This document shows positions 1 to 11,530 of a stretch of DNA of 64,000 nt, piece by piece. This stretch comes from Macrotis lagotis (lineage: Eukaryota > Chordata > Mammalia > Peramelemorphia > Peramelidae), in contig NC_133662.1 of assembly GCF_037893015.1 (NCBI RefSeq), positions 207,153,778 through 207,217,777 of the forward strand, given 5' to 3'. Made by a program: the position numbers and the translations under genes. The first letter of the stretch is position 1. The number at the start of each line of letters is the position of its first letter. Under the pieces are notes generated by a model that worked only from the letters and a program-made list of their open reading frames with translations, was not told the DNA's origin and ran no database searches.

Positions 1-235
1 ATACCAGAGTGAGATTGGAACACAGTCCATTATAGACTTCAGTAGCATAGACCTGACCCCAGTAGTCCAGAAATATTCCTTGGGAATAAATGAATTAGTA
101 ACATGACCTGCTTCTAGAGTTCTCGGTCCAAGGATGATAAGAAGATCAGAAGAGATTCCAGAGTTGTGACTCAGTCTTAGCAAAAAGACCACTATAATTT
201 TCTTCCAACAGTCTTACCATCCATGGACTGAGAGC
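1..235. other. Unassigned sequence at window edge
   Basis: No gene or repeat recognised. It precedes an antisense L1 5' end and may be an unrecognised part of that element, but I cannot show it. Confidence 0.4.
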
Positions 236-505
236 TCCAAAGCAGCTGCCTCTGTTGATTCAGTGGCTCCTGTGGTCTGCTTCTGGTCCATTGGGACTGG
301 ATCTGCTGTGACAGGGTCTGCTCTGCTGATGCCTCTTGTACTGTGCTCTAGTCTCACTTGAAAGTGACAGATTAAACTGGAAAATTGTTTCACTCAGTCT
401 TTTTGTGGGTTCTGACACTCAAATTTGTTTAATGTCATTATGTAAAGGTGTTTGGAGTGTTTTGGGGGAGACTTCTGGCAAGTCCCTGCCTTTACTCATA
501 TCTTG
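236..505 (-). mobile_element. L1 5' UTR end, antisense
   Basis: The text matches the reverse complement of a marsupial L1 5' UTR: 'gggttctgacactc', then 'aaggtgtttggagtg', 'aagtccctgcctttact' and finally 'atcttggctc', the hallmark of the L1 head read backwards. A 171-residue open frame crosses this and the next element but runs over L1 UTR sequence and is not a gene. Confidence 0.6.
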
Positions 506-1415
506 GCTCTTTCTCTTATCTTTTTTAATTTTAATTGCATTTAATTTTTTTCCAAATTACTTATCAAGACAATCTTTATCATTCATTTTTAAAAGATTTT
601 GTGTTTCTTTCTTTTCTCTCCTGTCCTCTTCCAAAAATAGTAGAAAGTTTGATATAGGTTTTTATATAAAATTTATATCCAGGTTTATTACAATTATCAA
701 AGAAGAAACAGATAAAATGGAAAAAAATGAAAATAAAATAACTGAAAAAAGAATGTTTCCATCTAGAGTTCTTTCTCTGAGTATGGATAGCATTTTCCAT
801 TATGAGTCTTTTGGAATTGAGTTGAATCATTGTATTGTTGAAAAGAGTTAAGTCTATCTTAGTCAATCTTGCACAATGATGCTGTTATTGCATACAATAT
901 TCTTCTAATTCTGTTCACTAAATATCTGTTCACGTAAGTCTTTCCAGGTTTTTCAGAAATTCACCTATGCATCATTTCTTATAGAACAATAGGATTCCAT
1001 CACAATCAGATACCATAGATCATTCAGCCATTCCCAAATAGAAGAGCATTTCCCTCAATTTCCTATTCTTTGGACCACAGAAAAAGTTGCTATTTTTGAA
1101 TATCTGAGTTCTTTTCCTTTTTTAAAATGATCTCTGTCATACAGATCTAGTAATGGTATATTGCTGGATCAAAAGAGTACATGGTTTTATGGTCCAAATT
1201 GGTCTCCAGAATGGGTGGATTAATTCACAACTCTACCAACAGAGCATTAGTGTCCCAATTTTCCCAAATCATCTCTAGTATTTATCAATTTTCTTATTTG
1301 TGTCATATTAGCCAATCTGATAGGTATGAGGTGGTGCCTCAAAGGTTTTATTTTGCATTTATTTAATCAAAAGTGATTTAGAGCACTTCTTTAAGTGCCT
1401 ATAAGTTTTTTGATT
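506..1415 (-). mobile_element. L1 3' UTR and ORF2 C-terminal region, antisense
   Basis: Read on the + strand it follows the usual antisense order of an L1 3' end: T-rich start, 'ttctttctctgagtatggat', 'tagaacaataggattccatc', 'cattcagccattccc', then 'ccagaatgggtggatta' and 'accaacagagcattagtgtc', which lie in the ORF2 C-terminal region. The same motifs recur at 16.9-17.3, 27.1-27.7 and 51.8-52.2 kb. All frames are broken. Confidence 0.8.
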
Positions 1416-1587
1416 CTTTCATCACTCTCACCTTATCTGCCCTCTATTTTGTCAGTATCCCCTCCTGTTTTAATTAATCCCCCCCTCCTTCTCCTCCTAC
1501 TTCCTTGTCAGATAATATAGATTTTTATATTCAAATGACTATGCCTATTCTTCCCTCTTTGAATCAATACTAATGATAGGAATATCC
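1416..1587 (-). repeat. Misplaced second copy of L1 inter-ORF sequence
   Basis: This segment interrupts the ORF2 C-terminal text of the surrounding L1. It resembles 2390-2545 of the same window: both have 'ctgccctct.ttttgtcag', a CT-rich run, then 'agatttttatattcaaatga' and 'tattcttccctct'. Identity is roughly 80% by eye, so the duplication or insertion is old. Confidence 0.5.
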
Positions 1588-1932
1588 AATGGTTCATATC
1601 ATTTGACCATTTATCTATTGGGAATATGACTTGTACTCTCTTAAATTCAATTTAGTTCTCTAAATATTTGAGAATCCTTATCAGAAACACATGCTATAAC
1701 AATTATTTCCCAGCATTTTTCTTTTCTTCTAATCTTGGTTTCATTAGTTTGTTCATGCAAAGGTTTTTTAATTTAATATAAACAAAATTATCTATTTTAT
1801 GTTTTCTAGTGCTCTCTTTATCTCTTCTCTCTATCTATCTATCTATCAATCTATCTCTCTCTGCCCCCACTCATGTTCATGAACCTTTAACTTATTTGAA
1901 TTCCTCTTTAAGAATATCTATGCTATTGAAGT

Positions 1933-1992
<60 letters not shown>

Positions 1993-2560
1993 TTGGTACT
2001 GATATGGCTTCATTGTCTATGGTACCTCTGGGAAAGATATAGTTTCCTTCCTTATCTCTTTTAATTAGGTCTATTTTTCCTTTTGTTTGACTAAGGTCAG
2101 GATTGCTACCCTGCTTTTTTTTTCAAAAAAAAAACTGCTTCTGAAGCATAATAGATTCTGCTCTAGCCAGTTCTTTACTCTATGTTTCTTCAATTCTTGC
2201 AAAGAACATATTGTAAAATTCTGGCTTTTGATCTATTATACTATACACTTATGTTTTATGAAAGAGTTCTTCATGTTCATAGATGGTTAAGATTATTAAT
2301 TCTTTATTGACCTCAATCGTGTTTTTTTTCTTCCTATTTGTCTTCTCTCTCCTTTCACCCTTTTCCTCCTTGACAGTGCTTTGGTTCTGTCTTCTATCTC
2401 CCCTAGTCTGCCCTCTCTTTTGTCAGTCCTTCTTTCTCCTTGAGTTAATCTCCTCCTCCTCCTTTCCTGTCAGATAAAATAGATTTTTATATTCAAATGA
2501 TTGTGTGTATTCTTCCCTCTGTGAGCCAAATGCTGATAAGAGTAAGGTTCAAGTGATGTC
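1588..2560 (-). mobile_element. L1 ORF2/inter-ORF sequence, antisense, internally deleted
   Basis: ORF2 C-terminal text ('catttgaccatttatctattggga', 'cttctaatcttggttt') jumps near 1810-1990 to endonuclease-proximal and inter-ORF text ('attgtctatggtacctctggg', 'ctgaagcataatagattctg', 'attcttccctctgtgagcc'). The reverse transcriptase portion is missing. A simple (CTAT)n tract near 1830 and a (TA)n tract sit at the junction. Confidence 0.7.
1935..1984. repeat. (TA)n microsatellite
   Basis: About 25 uninterrupted AT dinucleotides inside antisense L1 sequence. An apparent open frame through it is Ile/Tyr repeat and not coding. Confidence 0.95.
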
Positions 2561-2574
2561 CATTATTTATTAAT

Positions 2575-2970
2575 TGGGTGTGGAGTGAGGGAGCACTGGA
2601 CATAGAACCTACAGTGAGAATCAGGGGAAACCAGCCTGCACCTCCAGAGCACAGCTCACAGACAGTAAGGGGGGGTCAGGGGAGACTGACCTGGGGGCAG
2701 GACTGCTGTTTGTACATACTCAAATCCAGGTAGCAGTTTGGGCTTCCATACTAAAATAGCTGAACAGGGCTCCTCCTTACAGCTCCAGGGTGAAGGGGAG
2801 TGATGTGGTCATCTACATATCAAAGCACAGGCAAGAAAGCATAAGACCTTGGAGGAATAAAGGTCCAAGTGGGGTGTTCCCCCCAAAAAATAACCCAAAG
2901 CCTTGGAAATGCTGTAAATTAGCTTTGGGATGAGGAAATGAGTAAACAACATAATCTTTCAGGCTTATAC
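2575..2970 (+). mobile_element. L1 5' UTR-like fragment, sense (inverted relative to the L1 on its left)
   Basis: Purine-rich text with 'ccagcctgcacctccagagc', 'aataacccaaagcc' and 'gaggaaatgagtaaacaacat' resembles a sense-strand marsupial L1 5' UTR. It abuts an antisense L1 that ends around 2560. This is the layout expected for a 5'-inverted (twin-primed) L1, though two separate insertions are also possible. Confidence 0.45.
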
Positions 2971-3124
2971 ATTGCCTTGGATATTATAAATATCTGGTTT
3001 CAAAGTTATGTAAGAAAGCTAGGTTACAAAGTGGAGAAACCACTGTTTTTAAATCATGAAGCACTTGAATTTATATATATAGACTCAGAAATATATTAAT
3101 GGTGCTAACCTAAGTAAACATTTA

Positions 3125-3530
3125 ATTATTTCTGTCTTAGTTTCCTCAACTGTAAAATTAAAGTAATTAGGTGGCACAGTAGATAGAATTCCAGTTCTGA
3201 AGTCAGGAAAAGTCATCTCACTGAATTCAAATATGGTCTGAGACACTTATTAGCTATGTGACCCTAGGAAGAATCACTTAACTTTGTTTGCCTCAGTTTC
3301 CTCATTTCTAAAATGAACTGGAGAAGAAAATGGCAAATCACTTCATTGTCTTTAGCAAGAAAAACCCAGATGAGCTTATGAAGAGTTGACATGACTGAAT
3401 CTCCTGAACAACAAAGTAAGGGTAAAAAAATAGTACCTACATCCCAGGGTTGTTGTAAGAATCAAATTAGATGATATTTATAAACACTATGTTAAAATTT
3501 ACATGCTATATGGAAAAATATCATTATCAT
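3125..3530 (+). mobile_element. MIR/Ther-1-like SINE 3' part, split by a MAR1-like SINE
   Basis: The left piece (3125-3160) reads 'tagtttcctcaactgtaaaat'. The right piece (3417-3530) reads 'tagtacctacatcccagggttgttgtaag', the typical MIR core and 3' end. The intervening 3161-3416 is a MAR1-like insertion flanked by the short repeat 'aaagtaa'. Confidence 0.7.
3161..3416 (+). mobile_element. MAR1-like tRNA-headed SINE
   Basis: The head is 'taggtggcacagtagataga', followed by a box-B-like 'gaattcaaata', 'gcctcagtttcctcatttct', 'ctggagaagaaaatggcaaa', and the tail 'gacatgactgaatctcctga' plus 'acaac'. It is inserted in a MIR-like SINE. Confidence 0.85.
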
Positions 3531-4278
3531 CATTATTCACCTCATTCTCCTATTTTTCAGTTCTCTCCTCTAATTTTGATAGGAAAATATGTCCACATAT
3601 TCATAGGTATGTATTTATGTATGTATGTACTATGGCAAGTTGTACTATTCTCGTGTATGGGTGGCAAGGGTGATAAGGGAACATAACATTATTGATTGGA
3701 ATAGAAATTAATTTGTGATAGCTAGCCACATATTCTGTTTATCTACTTCTGCTAGAAAGGGCTTTAAAATTTCTGCTAGAAAGGGTTTTTATGAACTCTC
3801 CTCTTCACTAAAAATCAGTAGCAGGCAGAGGAAGCAGCAATTAAAATATAAACTATAGAATTCATTTATAAAACAGCACTAGCAAATAGTTGGCCTGTGT
3901 GCTCAAAGCATAGACGAAAAAGGAAAAGGTGTGTTTAAATGAGTAAAGTAGTTGCAAAGAAAGTGGTGGGAAAATGATGCTATTGAACATGAAAATATTT
4001 GTATGACTATAAAATTATGAGTTACTCTATCCTATATGATTGATAATCTGAAATGTTAAGAAAATTCGAAATGGAGTAGTCCTAAATTCTTTTGAGGGGA
4101 AAAAAATAGACAATAGACTCTCAAAGGCATTATTATGAAGAAAGACAATTATTTGATTACAGAAAAGAAAGAGAGAACTTTGGATTTAGAGTCATAAGAA
4201 TATTTAACTCTTGCCTTTATTAATGTTCATCAGTGGATTCAGAGTATAGCAATTTATAGCCACATATCTGCCTTGAAT
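3531..4278. other. Unassigned AT-rich sequence
   Basis: No gene or clear repeat seen. It contains a short local duplication of 'ttctgctagaaaggg' at 3748-3785. Confidence 0.4.
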
Positions 4279-4536
4279 TCAGGTAGCTAGATGGTATAAT
4301 CATTAGAGTACTGGACTGGGAATCAGGAAGATTTGCATATTTCTGGGTTCACATTATGATTTCTTATACTTCCCAGAAATGTGACCCTGGTCAAGTCACT
4401 TAACCATGTTTACTTTAATTTCCTCATATATGTAAAAGCTGGAGAAGGAAATGACAAGACACTTTAGTATGTTTGCTAAGAAAACCCCAAATACAACACA
4501 AAGAGTTAAACATGACAGAAAAGTAGCTCAACAGCA
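4279..4536 (+). mobile_element. MAR1-like SINE, diverged
   Basis: Head 'caggtagctagatggtataa', middle 'tgtgaccctggtcaagtcac', then 'ctggagaaggaaatgacaag', 'aagaaaaccccaaat' and 'aaacatgacagaa...ctcaacagca'. The order matches the MAR1-like copy at 3161-3416. Confidence 0.75.
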
Positions 4537-4889
4537 GGGTTTCTAAAGAAGAAATTCTCCAATGCTAACATACTCTAAAAATCAATCTCTTTTTTGTTGT
4601 TCTTGACTATGATGATGATCTGGAAAGAAGAAACTCAAAGAGACAAAACTGAGACAATACATTGTCAATATCTCTCTGTCACTCATTAATGTCATCTCAT
4701 TTAACAAATACTGATGTGATTACTATGGGCTAGTTAGTCACTCTATCAATCATCGAGTTTACAAAGACCTAATGCAATATTACTTCTATCTATAAGCTTA
4801 GATTTCAGATGTTTATCTATAGAATGTTAAAAGGCACTAAGAAAGTAATGTAAGAAAAGGGATTATATTGTAGAGTTATTTTATTATAT
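4537..4889. other. Unassigned sequence
   Basis: No gene. A weak L2 3'-end-like phrase ('aacaaatactgatgtgatt') occurs near 4700 but is too short to call. Confidence 0.35.
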
Positions 4890-5030
4890 GCTTTTTTTTG
4901 CAATGCAATAGGATTAAAGTGACTTGCCCAAGGTCAAACAGTTAGGTAACAAGTGTCTGAGGCTGGTTTTGAACTCAGGTTATCCTGACTCCAGGACCAG
5001 TGCTCTATCCATTGTTCCACCTAGCTATTC
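4890..5030 (-). mobile_element. Short tRNA-headed SINE (WSINE1-like), antisense
   Basis: Reverse-complement order is clear: T-run, 'gcaatgcaataggattaa', 'gacttgcccaaggtcaaaca', 'gaactcaggttatcctgact', 'gttccacctagcta'. Confidence 0.85.
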
Positions 5031-5375
5031 CATGTTTTTATTATGTGGTATGTTATATTATTATCTCATAGGTTTGCACAATTTAAAATAAAAGAACCCT
5101 TAGAGTATACCCAATTCATTCATCTCATTTTTAACAAATCAGTAAATGAGGTCTCCATTTTAAACTATTCTTTCTATGGAGAAAATTTATTTTACTTACA
5201 TTATTTTGACTTATAAATATCTTTTCCATCTCAGAATCTATCCTTCTAAAAGAGTAAGAACTAAAAGAATAAGTGTTTCCATTTCAATGGAGGAAATCAT
5301 AATATTTATTATCATAAACATAGCTATTTAGTTAGAGAGATTCCTCTTTGTCCCGCCAATAATAGATTAGCAACT
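5031..5375. other. Unassigned AT-rich sequence
   Basis: No gene or repeat recognised between a SINE and a TA microsatellite. Confidence 0.4.
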
Positions 5376-5419
5376 CGATTTATATATGTATATATATATA
5401 CATATATATGTATATATAT

Positions 5420-5461
<42 letters not shown>
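5376..5461. repeat. (TA)n tract with GTAT/CATA interruptions
   Basis: About 85 bp of alternating TA with scattered G/C substitutions and one short mirror-like stretch. Confidence 0.9.
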
Positions 5462-5463
<2 letters not shown>

Positions 5464-5497
5464 CTTCCATGTCTATATGTGATGGAAATAATTAACT

Positions 5498-5652
5498 GGA
5501 GCAATTAGGTGGCACAGTGGATAGAGCACCTACCTGAATTCAGAAGAAATTGAGTTCATATCTGACCTCAGTCACTTAATAATCACCTAATTGTGTGACC
5601 TTGGGAAGTCATTTAACTCCATTACCCTGCAAAAAAAAGTAAAAAAAAAAAA
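5498..5652 (+). mobile_element. Short tRNA-headed SINE (WSINE1-like)
   Basis: 'gcaattaggtggcacagtgg' at the head, 'tgagttcatatctgacctca', 'taattgtgtgaccttggg', then 'taccctgc' and an A-rich tail. Confidence 0.85.
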
Positions 5653-5970
5653 GATATTCATTGTCCATATTCTTCTTCATAGAAGAAAGTAACAAATTAA
5701 CTTGAGGGTTCATTATGATGGTCTCTCCCATTTTGTTTCCAAATTCTGTTTAAAATGCTTAAACCAGAGCTAGTCTTGGACAATATTATGAAGTAGGAAA
5801 GTGTATGTGGCATGTGTCAATTCCACTTTCATAAAATCTCATTAATTAATAGAACATTAGACAGCATTTAAAGCAAGCTACCACCAAACATTCAAAATAA
5901 ATGATCATCTACTCTACAGATAAAAATGAGCATGGATAGAAAATTCAAAGAAACTAACAGGTCATTTACT
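5653..5970. other. Unassigned sequence
   Basis: No gene or repeat recognised. Confidence 0.35.
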
Positions 5971-6430
5971 CTTTTTAAAAAATATTGATATTTTATTTTT
6001 TCTAAATTCAAGTTATAAAAGTTTTTCAACATACATCTATATGCCTATGTATATTTTTTGAGTTATAAAATTTCCTTCCACCCACCCTTCCCTCAGCAGT
6101 GAATATTGTACATACATATTTCTGTTAAACATGTTAACAGTATAGTCATTTTTGGTATGAGGAATTAGGATTAAAGGAAAGAAATACATAAAAGATATTT
6201 CTAAAAAGTGAATGTAGGGGCAGCTAGGTGGCACAGTAGATAGAGCACCGGCCCTGGAGTCAGGAGTACCTGAGTTCAAAACCTGCTTCAGACACTTAAT
6301 AATTATCTAGCTGTGTTCCTTGGGCAAGCCACTTAACCCCACTGCCTTGCAAAAACCCCCTAAAAGACTGGGGGGGGGGGTGTTCATCAGATTCTGAAGC
6401 ATTTTTGTTTTGCTTTGTTTTGTTTTTCTT
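5971..6430 (-). mobile_element. L1 3' UTR, antisense, interrupted by a SINE
   Basis: The T-rich start and 'aaatttccttccacccaccc', 'gtatgaggaattaggattaa' and 'atcagattctgaag' are the reverse complement of the sense L1 3' UTR at 31.37-31.6 kb. The SINE at 6217-6369 splits it. Confidence 0.7.
6217..6369 (+). mobile_element. Short tRNA-headed SINE (WSINE1-like)
   Basis: Full head 'ggggcagctaggtggcacag', 'ccctggagtcaggagtacct', 'gtgttccttgggcaagcca' and tail 'ccttgcaaaaacccc', followed by a G run. It lies inside an antisense L1 3' UTR. Confidence 0.9.
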
Positions 6431-8166
6431 CCTTTGGATAGGTCATTTTCTCTATTATATATCCAATATAATATTTGTATATATGTCTATGTATGCATTG
6501 TGTGCCTATTAGAGCAAGAACTAGTTTTAAAATTAGAAGATCTAGAACCAAATCTGTTCTGTCAAACTTTGCCAACTGAAGTTCTATAGTTTTTATTTCA
6601 TAAATACTTACTGATTCATTAACTGATAGACTACCTTGGGTCTAAGATCACTCTGTACTTCCATTTCGTTTAATAGTAAATTGAGATAATAATAATGATT
6701 TTACTTTCTTCCTACACCTATTATGAGGAAAAATATTCTGTAAATGGAAAATATAGAATTTTATTAATGCCTAGATAAAATCCCATATTTTTATAAAAGT
6801 TCAAATTAATATAGTGGATTCAATGTATTGATGTAGGATTCATTAATTCAAAGGCTAAGATTAAACAGTGATTTCTCCTTAAGGTTTCCTCAAATTAAGT
6901 TTATACTCAGAAGGATAGGTACTCTTTCAGGCAAAAGAGGGCACATCAAGAAAATCAAATAGAAATTTGAATTGCTAAAATTTCCAAACTGGTATTAATT
7001 ATGATAAAAATGCTTCACTTTGGGGGAAAAGGTATTAGATAAAGAATAATAATTACATATTGATTTTTACATGTATTAAGGAAAACATGCTGCATTGACT
7101 TGGTGATAAAATAAGATGTACATGAAATAAAAGGGATGAATGTTTTTAGGCAAAGATGAAGAAACATTCAAATATGGGAGAAATAATGGGGTTTGGGCAG
7201 CTATTGTCCTTCTGTGGGCTAAGAAATTGGAGAAGTGAACATCATAAAGGTAGGGTACTTAGTCTTTCTATATATGGAAGCAAGCTTCTATTTCCATTTG
7301 TTTTGTATTATTTAAAACATGGTTTAAAAAAACCTCATTGTGGCTTATGATGCCATAAACAGTGTTACCGTGGCAACTTTAGAGAATAATAATTTGCATA
7401 TGTTTGTCATTTTTTCTGAGTGCAAATAAATGCACCTAGGTTGTGGAGTCTTCTTTCATAGATATAATTAATAGAAAACCAGATAATAATATATAGGAAC
7501 TAAAATGCTCATTTTAAAAACCAGTTATATATTCTAAAGGTAATGAAAATAATGGTAGTTATATTTAACTATGATTTAAAATAAGTAGAGGAAAATGTCA
7601 TTAGGAATAAAGAGTTAGTATCCATCATCAGCTTCTCTTAAAAAGACTCTATTCCAGAAACAACAACAAAAAGACATAAAAAACAAAAACATACAATAAC
7701 CTACTAGAGATTTCAGTTATTTTATTCTTCTTTTGTGAGGATCTATGTCTCTACAGATAAATGATATAAGTAATATGAATGGTTTTCCAAAGCCCTGTTC
7801 ATCTCCATAAAATAACACCATGCAATTGGTTAATATTGAACCATTTTGTTAGCTTTTATAATGAATATGACATACAAAGAATTGGACTCACAATCATCTT
7901 ATTCTCTTGTGACAAATCCATTTTAAAAATGTAAAAATGTAATATGACCTAATTTATCATCTCCGGCAGGTTTTGTTAAAAGCAGATTCTTCTTATGTCA
8001 AAGCACAAGGATAACACTATGAAAACACAAGAAAATATAATTAGATCAGATGAAAATTATGAATTGCTTTGATTGTGTTAATTTAGATTACCTGAAAAGA
8101 AAAAAAAAGGCAGAAGGTAGAAGACCGTTTAAAAGAAAACAAAGTTGATATAAATAATACATAAAA
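6431..8166. other. Long stretch without a gene; one MIR-like scrap
   Basis: AT-rich, with stops in all frames at short intervals. A MIR-like 3' fragment lies at about 6655-6790 ('ttgagataataataatgatt', 'attatgaggaaaa'). Nothing else is recognised. Confidence 0.4.
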
Positions 8167-8168
8167 GG

Positions 8169-8203
<35 letters not shown>

Positions 8204-8227
8204 GTATATATATATATATATATATAC
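8167..8227. repeat. Compound (TA)n-(TATG)n-(TA)n microsatellite
   Basis: TA repeats flank a central run of four GTAT units. The tract sits at the 3' edge of an antisense L2 element. Confidence 0.9.
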
Positions 8228-9420
8228 ACATTGGTTGATCAATAAATCAATAAATATTTATAAGTTCTTAATACAATGTAAGACACTATGTAAAATAATA
8301 AAAATGCAAAAAAAAAGTCAAAAGAAAGTCCCTGCCCCAGAGGAATTTGCAATCTATTAAGTAATATAGCATGCAAACAAATATAGTTAAAACAAGTTAT
8401 AAACAGGATAAATAGTTCATGAGTAATGGAGGGAGAAAAAAAGAAATTTACAGGTTAATTTTGATGTATATTTGAAAGAAATAGCAAATTGTGTATAGTA
8501 GGTTTGCAGTTTCATGTGGAATCATCTTTATTTTAAATTGTCTCATGTTATAGAAATGTTTATTTCTTTTCCAACAATAAATTAAAAGAGGGATTGGAAA
8601 AGTCATAGTACAAAATAAAGGATTTATCTGGGACTTTCAGAAAATCAGAGAGGTTGGTAATCACAGGAGTTGAGGGAGACTGTTTCAGGTATGGGGGATA
8701 GTCAAATACAATGATCAGAGTTGAGAGATGAAGTAACTTATTTCTGAAAAATCCAGGAGGTAAGTGCCCTGTATCAAAAAAAATATTTGATAGTAAGTAA
8801 GTAAAAGAAGAAGGGGAGGAATAAATTACTGGGGGTTTTGAATGCCAAACATGAAATTCTGTATTTGTTCCCAAGGGCAATAAGACATCACTTGAGTTTA
8901 TTGAAAAGAGGGGATGATATGATCAAACATGAATTTTAGGAAAATTACTTTAGTGACTGAAGGGAGATGGGAAGATTGTACAGAATCTTGAGGCAGCTCA
9001 ATTTTGATAACCAACAATTGCTATTGCAATAAACCTTGAGTGAAATAAAGAGGGTCTGTTGTAGAGAGGAGAAGAGAAGAGAAGAGAAGAGAAGAGAAGA
9101 GAAGAGAAGAGAAGAGAAGAGAAGAGAAGAGAAGAGAAGAGAAGAGAAGAGAAGAGAAGAGAAGAGAAGAGAAGAGAAGAGAAGAGAAGAGAAGAGAAGA
9201 GAAGAGAAGAGAAGAGAAGGGAAGGGAAAATATTTTGGAGATGTTGAAAAGGATAAATCATCATGGCTATAGTTGGTAATGGGGTAAAGGACAGTAAGGT
9301 GGCGAGAGATAGTGAGGTAGTATAAGATAACTACTTGCAACCTGAAGGACTGGAGGGATGGACCTAGGGAAATGAATATTTAGAGCACTGTAGGGATTAG
9401 AAATAACTCATTTAAAAAAA
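8228..9420 (-). mobile_element. L2 LINE, 3' UTR and ORF2 C-terminal part, antisense
   Basis: 'aataaatatttataagttct', 'aaagtccctgccccagagga' and 'ttgaatgccaaacatgaaat' followed by 'agtttattgaaaagagggga' and 'gaaaattactttagtgactga' follow the order of an L2 element read from its 3' end. The minus-strand frame at 8560-8880 is part of this degenerate ORF2. A long (GAGAA)n tract is embedded at 9069-9229. Confidence 0.75.
9069..9229 (+). repeat. (GAGAA)n pentanucleotide tract
   Basis: About 30 nearly perfect GAGAA units, all purine on the + strand, ending in GGGAA variants. Open frames in several phases (Arg/Glu/Lys on +, Ser/Leu/Phe on -) are artefacts of the repeat. Confidence 0.97.
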
Positions 9421-10934
9421 ATATTTAAAGTTAAGGAAGTGGAGCACCTCAAATTATGACTTACTCATAAACATATATAAAAAGAAGGACCTGTGTTAGA
9501 CTCCAGGTAATCTGGCATCATATTGAGAGCTCTTTCCACAATAAATTCTAATTTCATCACACATTTACAATTATACTTCTCTGAGTGACTGGGCATCTCT
9601 TTTTTGTGTAAATTCTAAAAGCTGAATGTTAGCTATTTTTACCCATCAGTAACTTCCCATTAAATGTATCAAATTATGCATTTGGGGGAAGCTGGAAACC
9701 TCTGCAATCTAACAAGGTTAGAACAAGCTATGCAAAAATTCCTACCATCTTATAATTTATAGTGTGTCAATAATATTAAGGGTTTCCCTGAACTAATTGA
9801 ATAGAAGCAAATTTTTTTACCTGTTCATTCACATCATAAAAAGTAATTAAAAAGGCTCACTATGAATGTCCATAAACTTTTACCAAACAAAAAAATCTAT
9901 TTGCTTTTTCTGCCACTTGATTCCAAGAGAAAAGAAACATTGAAATGTTATAGATCAATGAAGAGTTTAATCTTTTGCTTTGGATTCTATGAAAATCAAT
10001 ATTAAAAAACTAATATCTAATCCAACATATGATTGAATAATCAACAATGTGCATTAAATATCATGTACTAGAACCAAAATAAAAATAGTATATTTGTCTC
10101 TCTTTGCAAATTTTATATTCAATTGGGAAGGAAATAAATACTCATGTAGGTGTGTTTTTTTTAATGAGACATTTATTGCATGAGTAAGGCACTAGCAACC
10201 ACCTAGGCTTCAATACGTGATCTAGAAAGATAAATATAATCATTTTACATCTCATGGGAAAAATATGTTGTTTACTATTCCATATCACAAGTACTGTATA
10301 AATGGTTATTTTACTACATCAGCAGTTTTATTTTATGATATTAAAAAATACTTTGACATGCTTCTGCTTAGTCTACATATATCAGCATTTGATACTTTGC
10401 CCATTCTGTACTGAATTTCTAGATATTACAAATTTAACTAATAGACATGCTCTTTCAAACTGGATTTTCCAAAAAGCAGTTTGATTTTACCTTCCAAATC
10501 TAACAAAATAGGTATTTTCATAATGTACTGATGTTTATTATGGTATACTGCACAAGAAAATTGAAAACCATTGGTATCATTTTCCATACAAAATGTGTTT
10601 TAGATACATATAAAGACATATGAATTATACATTTGAAACTTTACTCTTATGCAAGATACCATATTACTTACACTAAGCTTAACATTATGCTGCCAGTTGA
10701 TCAATATACTTAATGAAGATGGGGACCTTGTGTCTACATTAGTTAAAAGATATAAACTTTTGTTAAAGAACAATACATAAGATTTAGTAATATGGTACAG
10801 TATCCAGGATGTAACGACCTTGAAAGGCTTCCATTTCATGCTTATTTGAATATCAATAAGCATTCATTTATGTGTAGAAGCAATTGTAACTCATGAAAAC
10901 TTGTATTTAGTACAAATATAACTCAAACTGAGAT

Positions 10935-10976
<42 letters not shown>

Positions 10977-11530
10977 TATTTCTATATCTAACAGGGTTTA
11001 TTAAAAGATTTTATGTCCTTGAAATTTTGACAATGAAATAATTTAAAATAAATGTAAAAAGAGAAAATATTTTAATACTATGTACTGGTTATCTTTCAGT
11101 TTTCAGTAATTCATGTAAGATTGTTCTGAGAAGAGAGTACTGTCATTAATGAAGGTTAGGAAAAAAATATCTCGGAGGAGGAAAAAAGAAATATGATGTC
11201 AAAACTAAGGGGAGAGGAAGAGAATAAAGACCTGGGTTTTTTTTCTCTCCCATAATTTCTTTTAATACTTTTATGTGAACAACTCCTAAATCTATATAAT
11301 TACATCCTTTTGCTCTCTAAACTCATTTTCCCAATGTTTACAGGGTCTGGAATTGAATCACAATACTGACAAAGATACCTGATAACTTCTACAACCTGCT
11401 TGTCTTATAAATGATAAAATGGAAATCCAAAGAGTGTAAATCAACTGCCCATAGTCTCAAACCAGGAAAAAAAAATATTTTGAATGTGAATTCATGTCTT
11501 AAGCACACAAATATAAAATATTTCTCACTA
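9421..11530. other. Long AT-rich stretch without a gene
   Basis: No coding signal. A degenerate L2 3'-end-like phrase may be present near 10065-10150. A (TA)n tract is listed separately. Confidence 0.4.
10938..10977. repeat. (TG/TA)n microsatellite
   Basis: A short TG run passing into about 15 TA units. Confidence 0.9.

Noticed and set aside
336..851. 171-residue open frame, the longest on the + strand
   Set aside because: It spans the junction of an L1 5' UTR and an antisense L1 3' UTR, and the peptide has no recognisable domain.
9069..9229. Array-like repetition considered as CRISPR
   Set aside because: A 5-bp tandem unit without spacers in a mammalian genome.
8945..9340. Frames of 131, 88 and 78 residues with Ser/Leu/Phe or Arg/Glu/Lys repeats
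   Set aside because: Pure translations of the (GAGAA)n tract in different phases.
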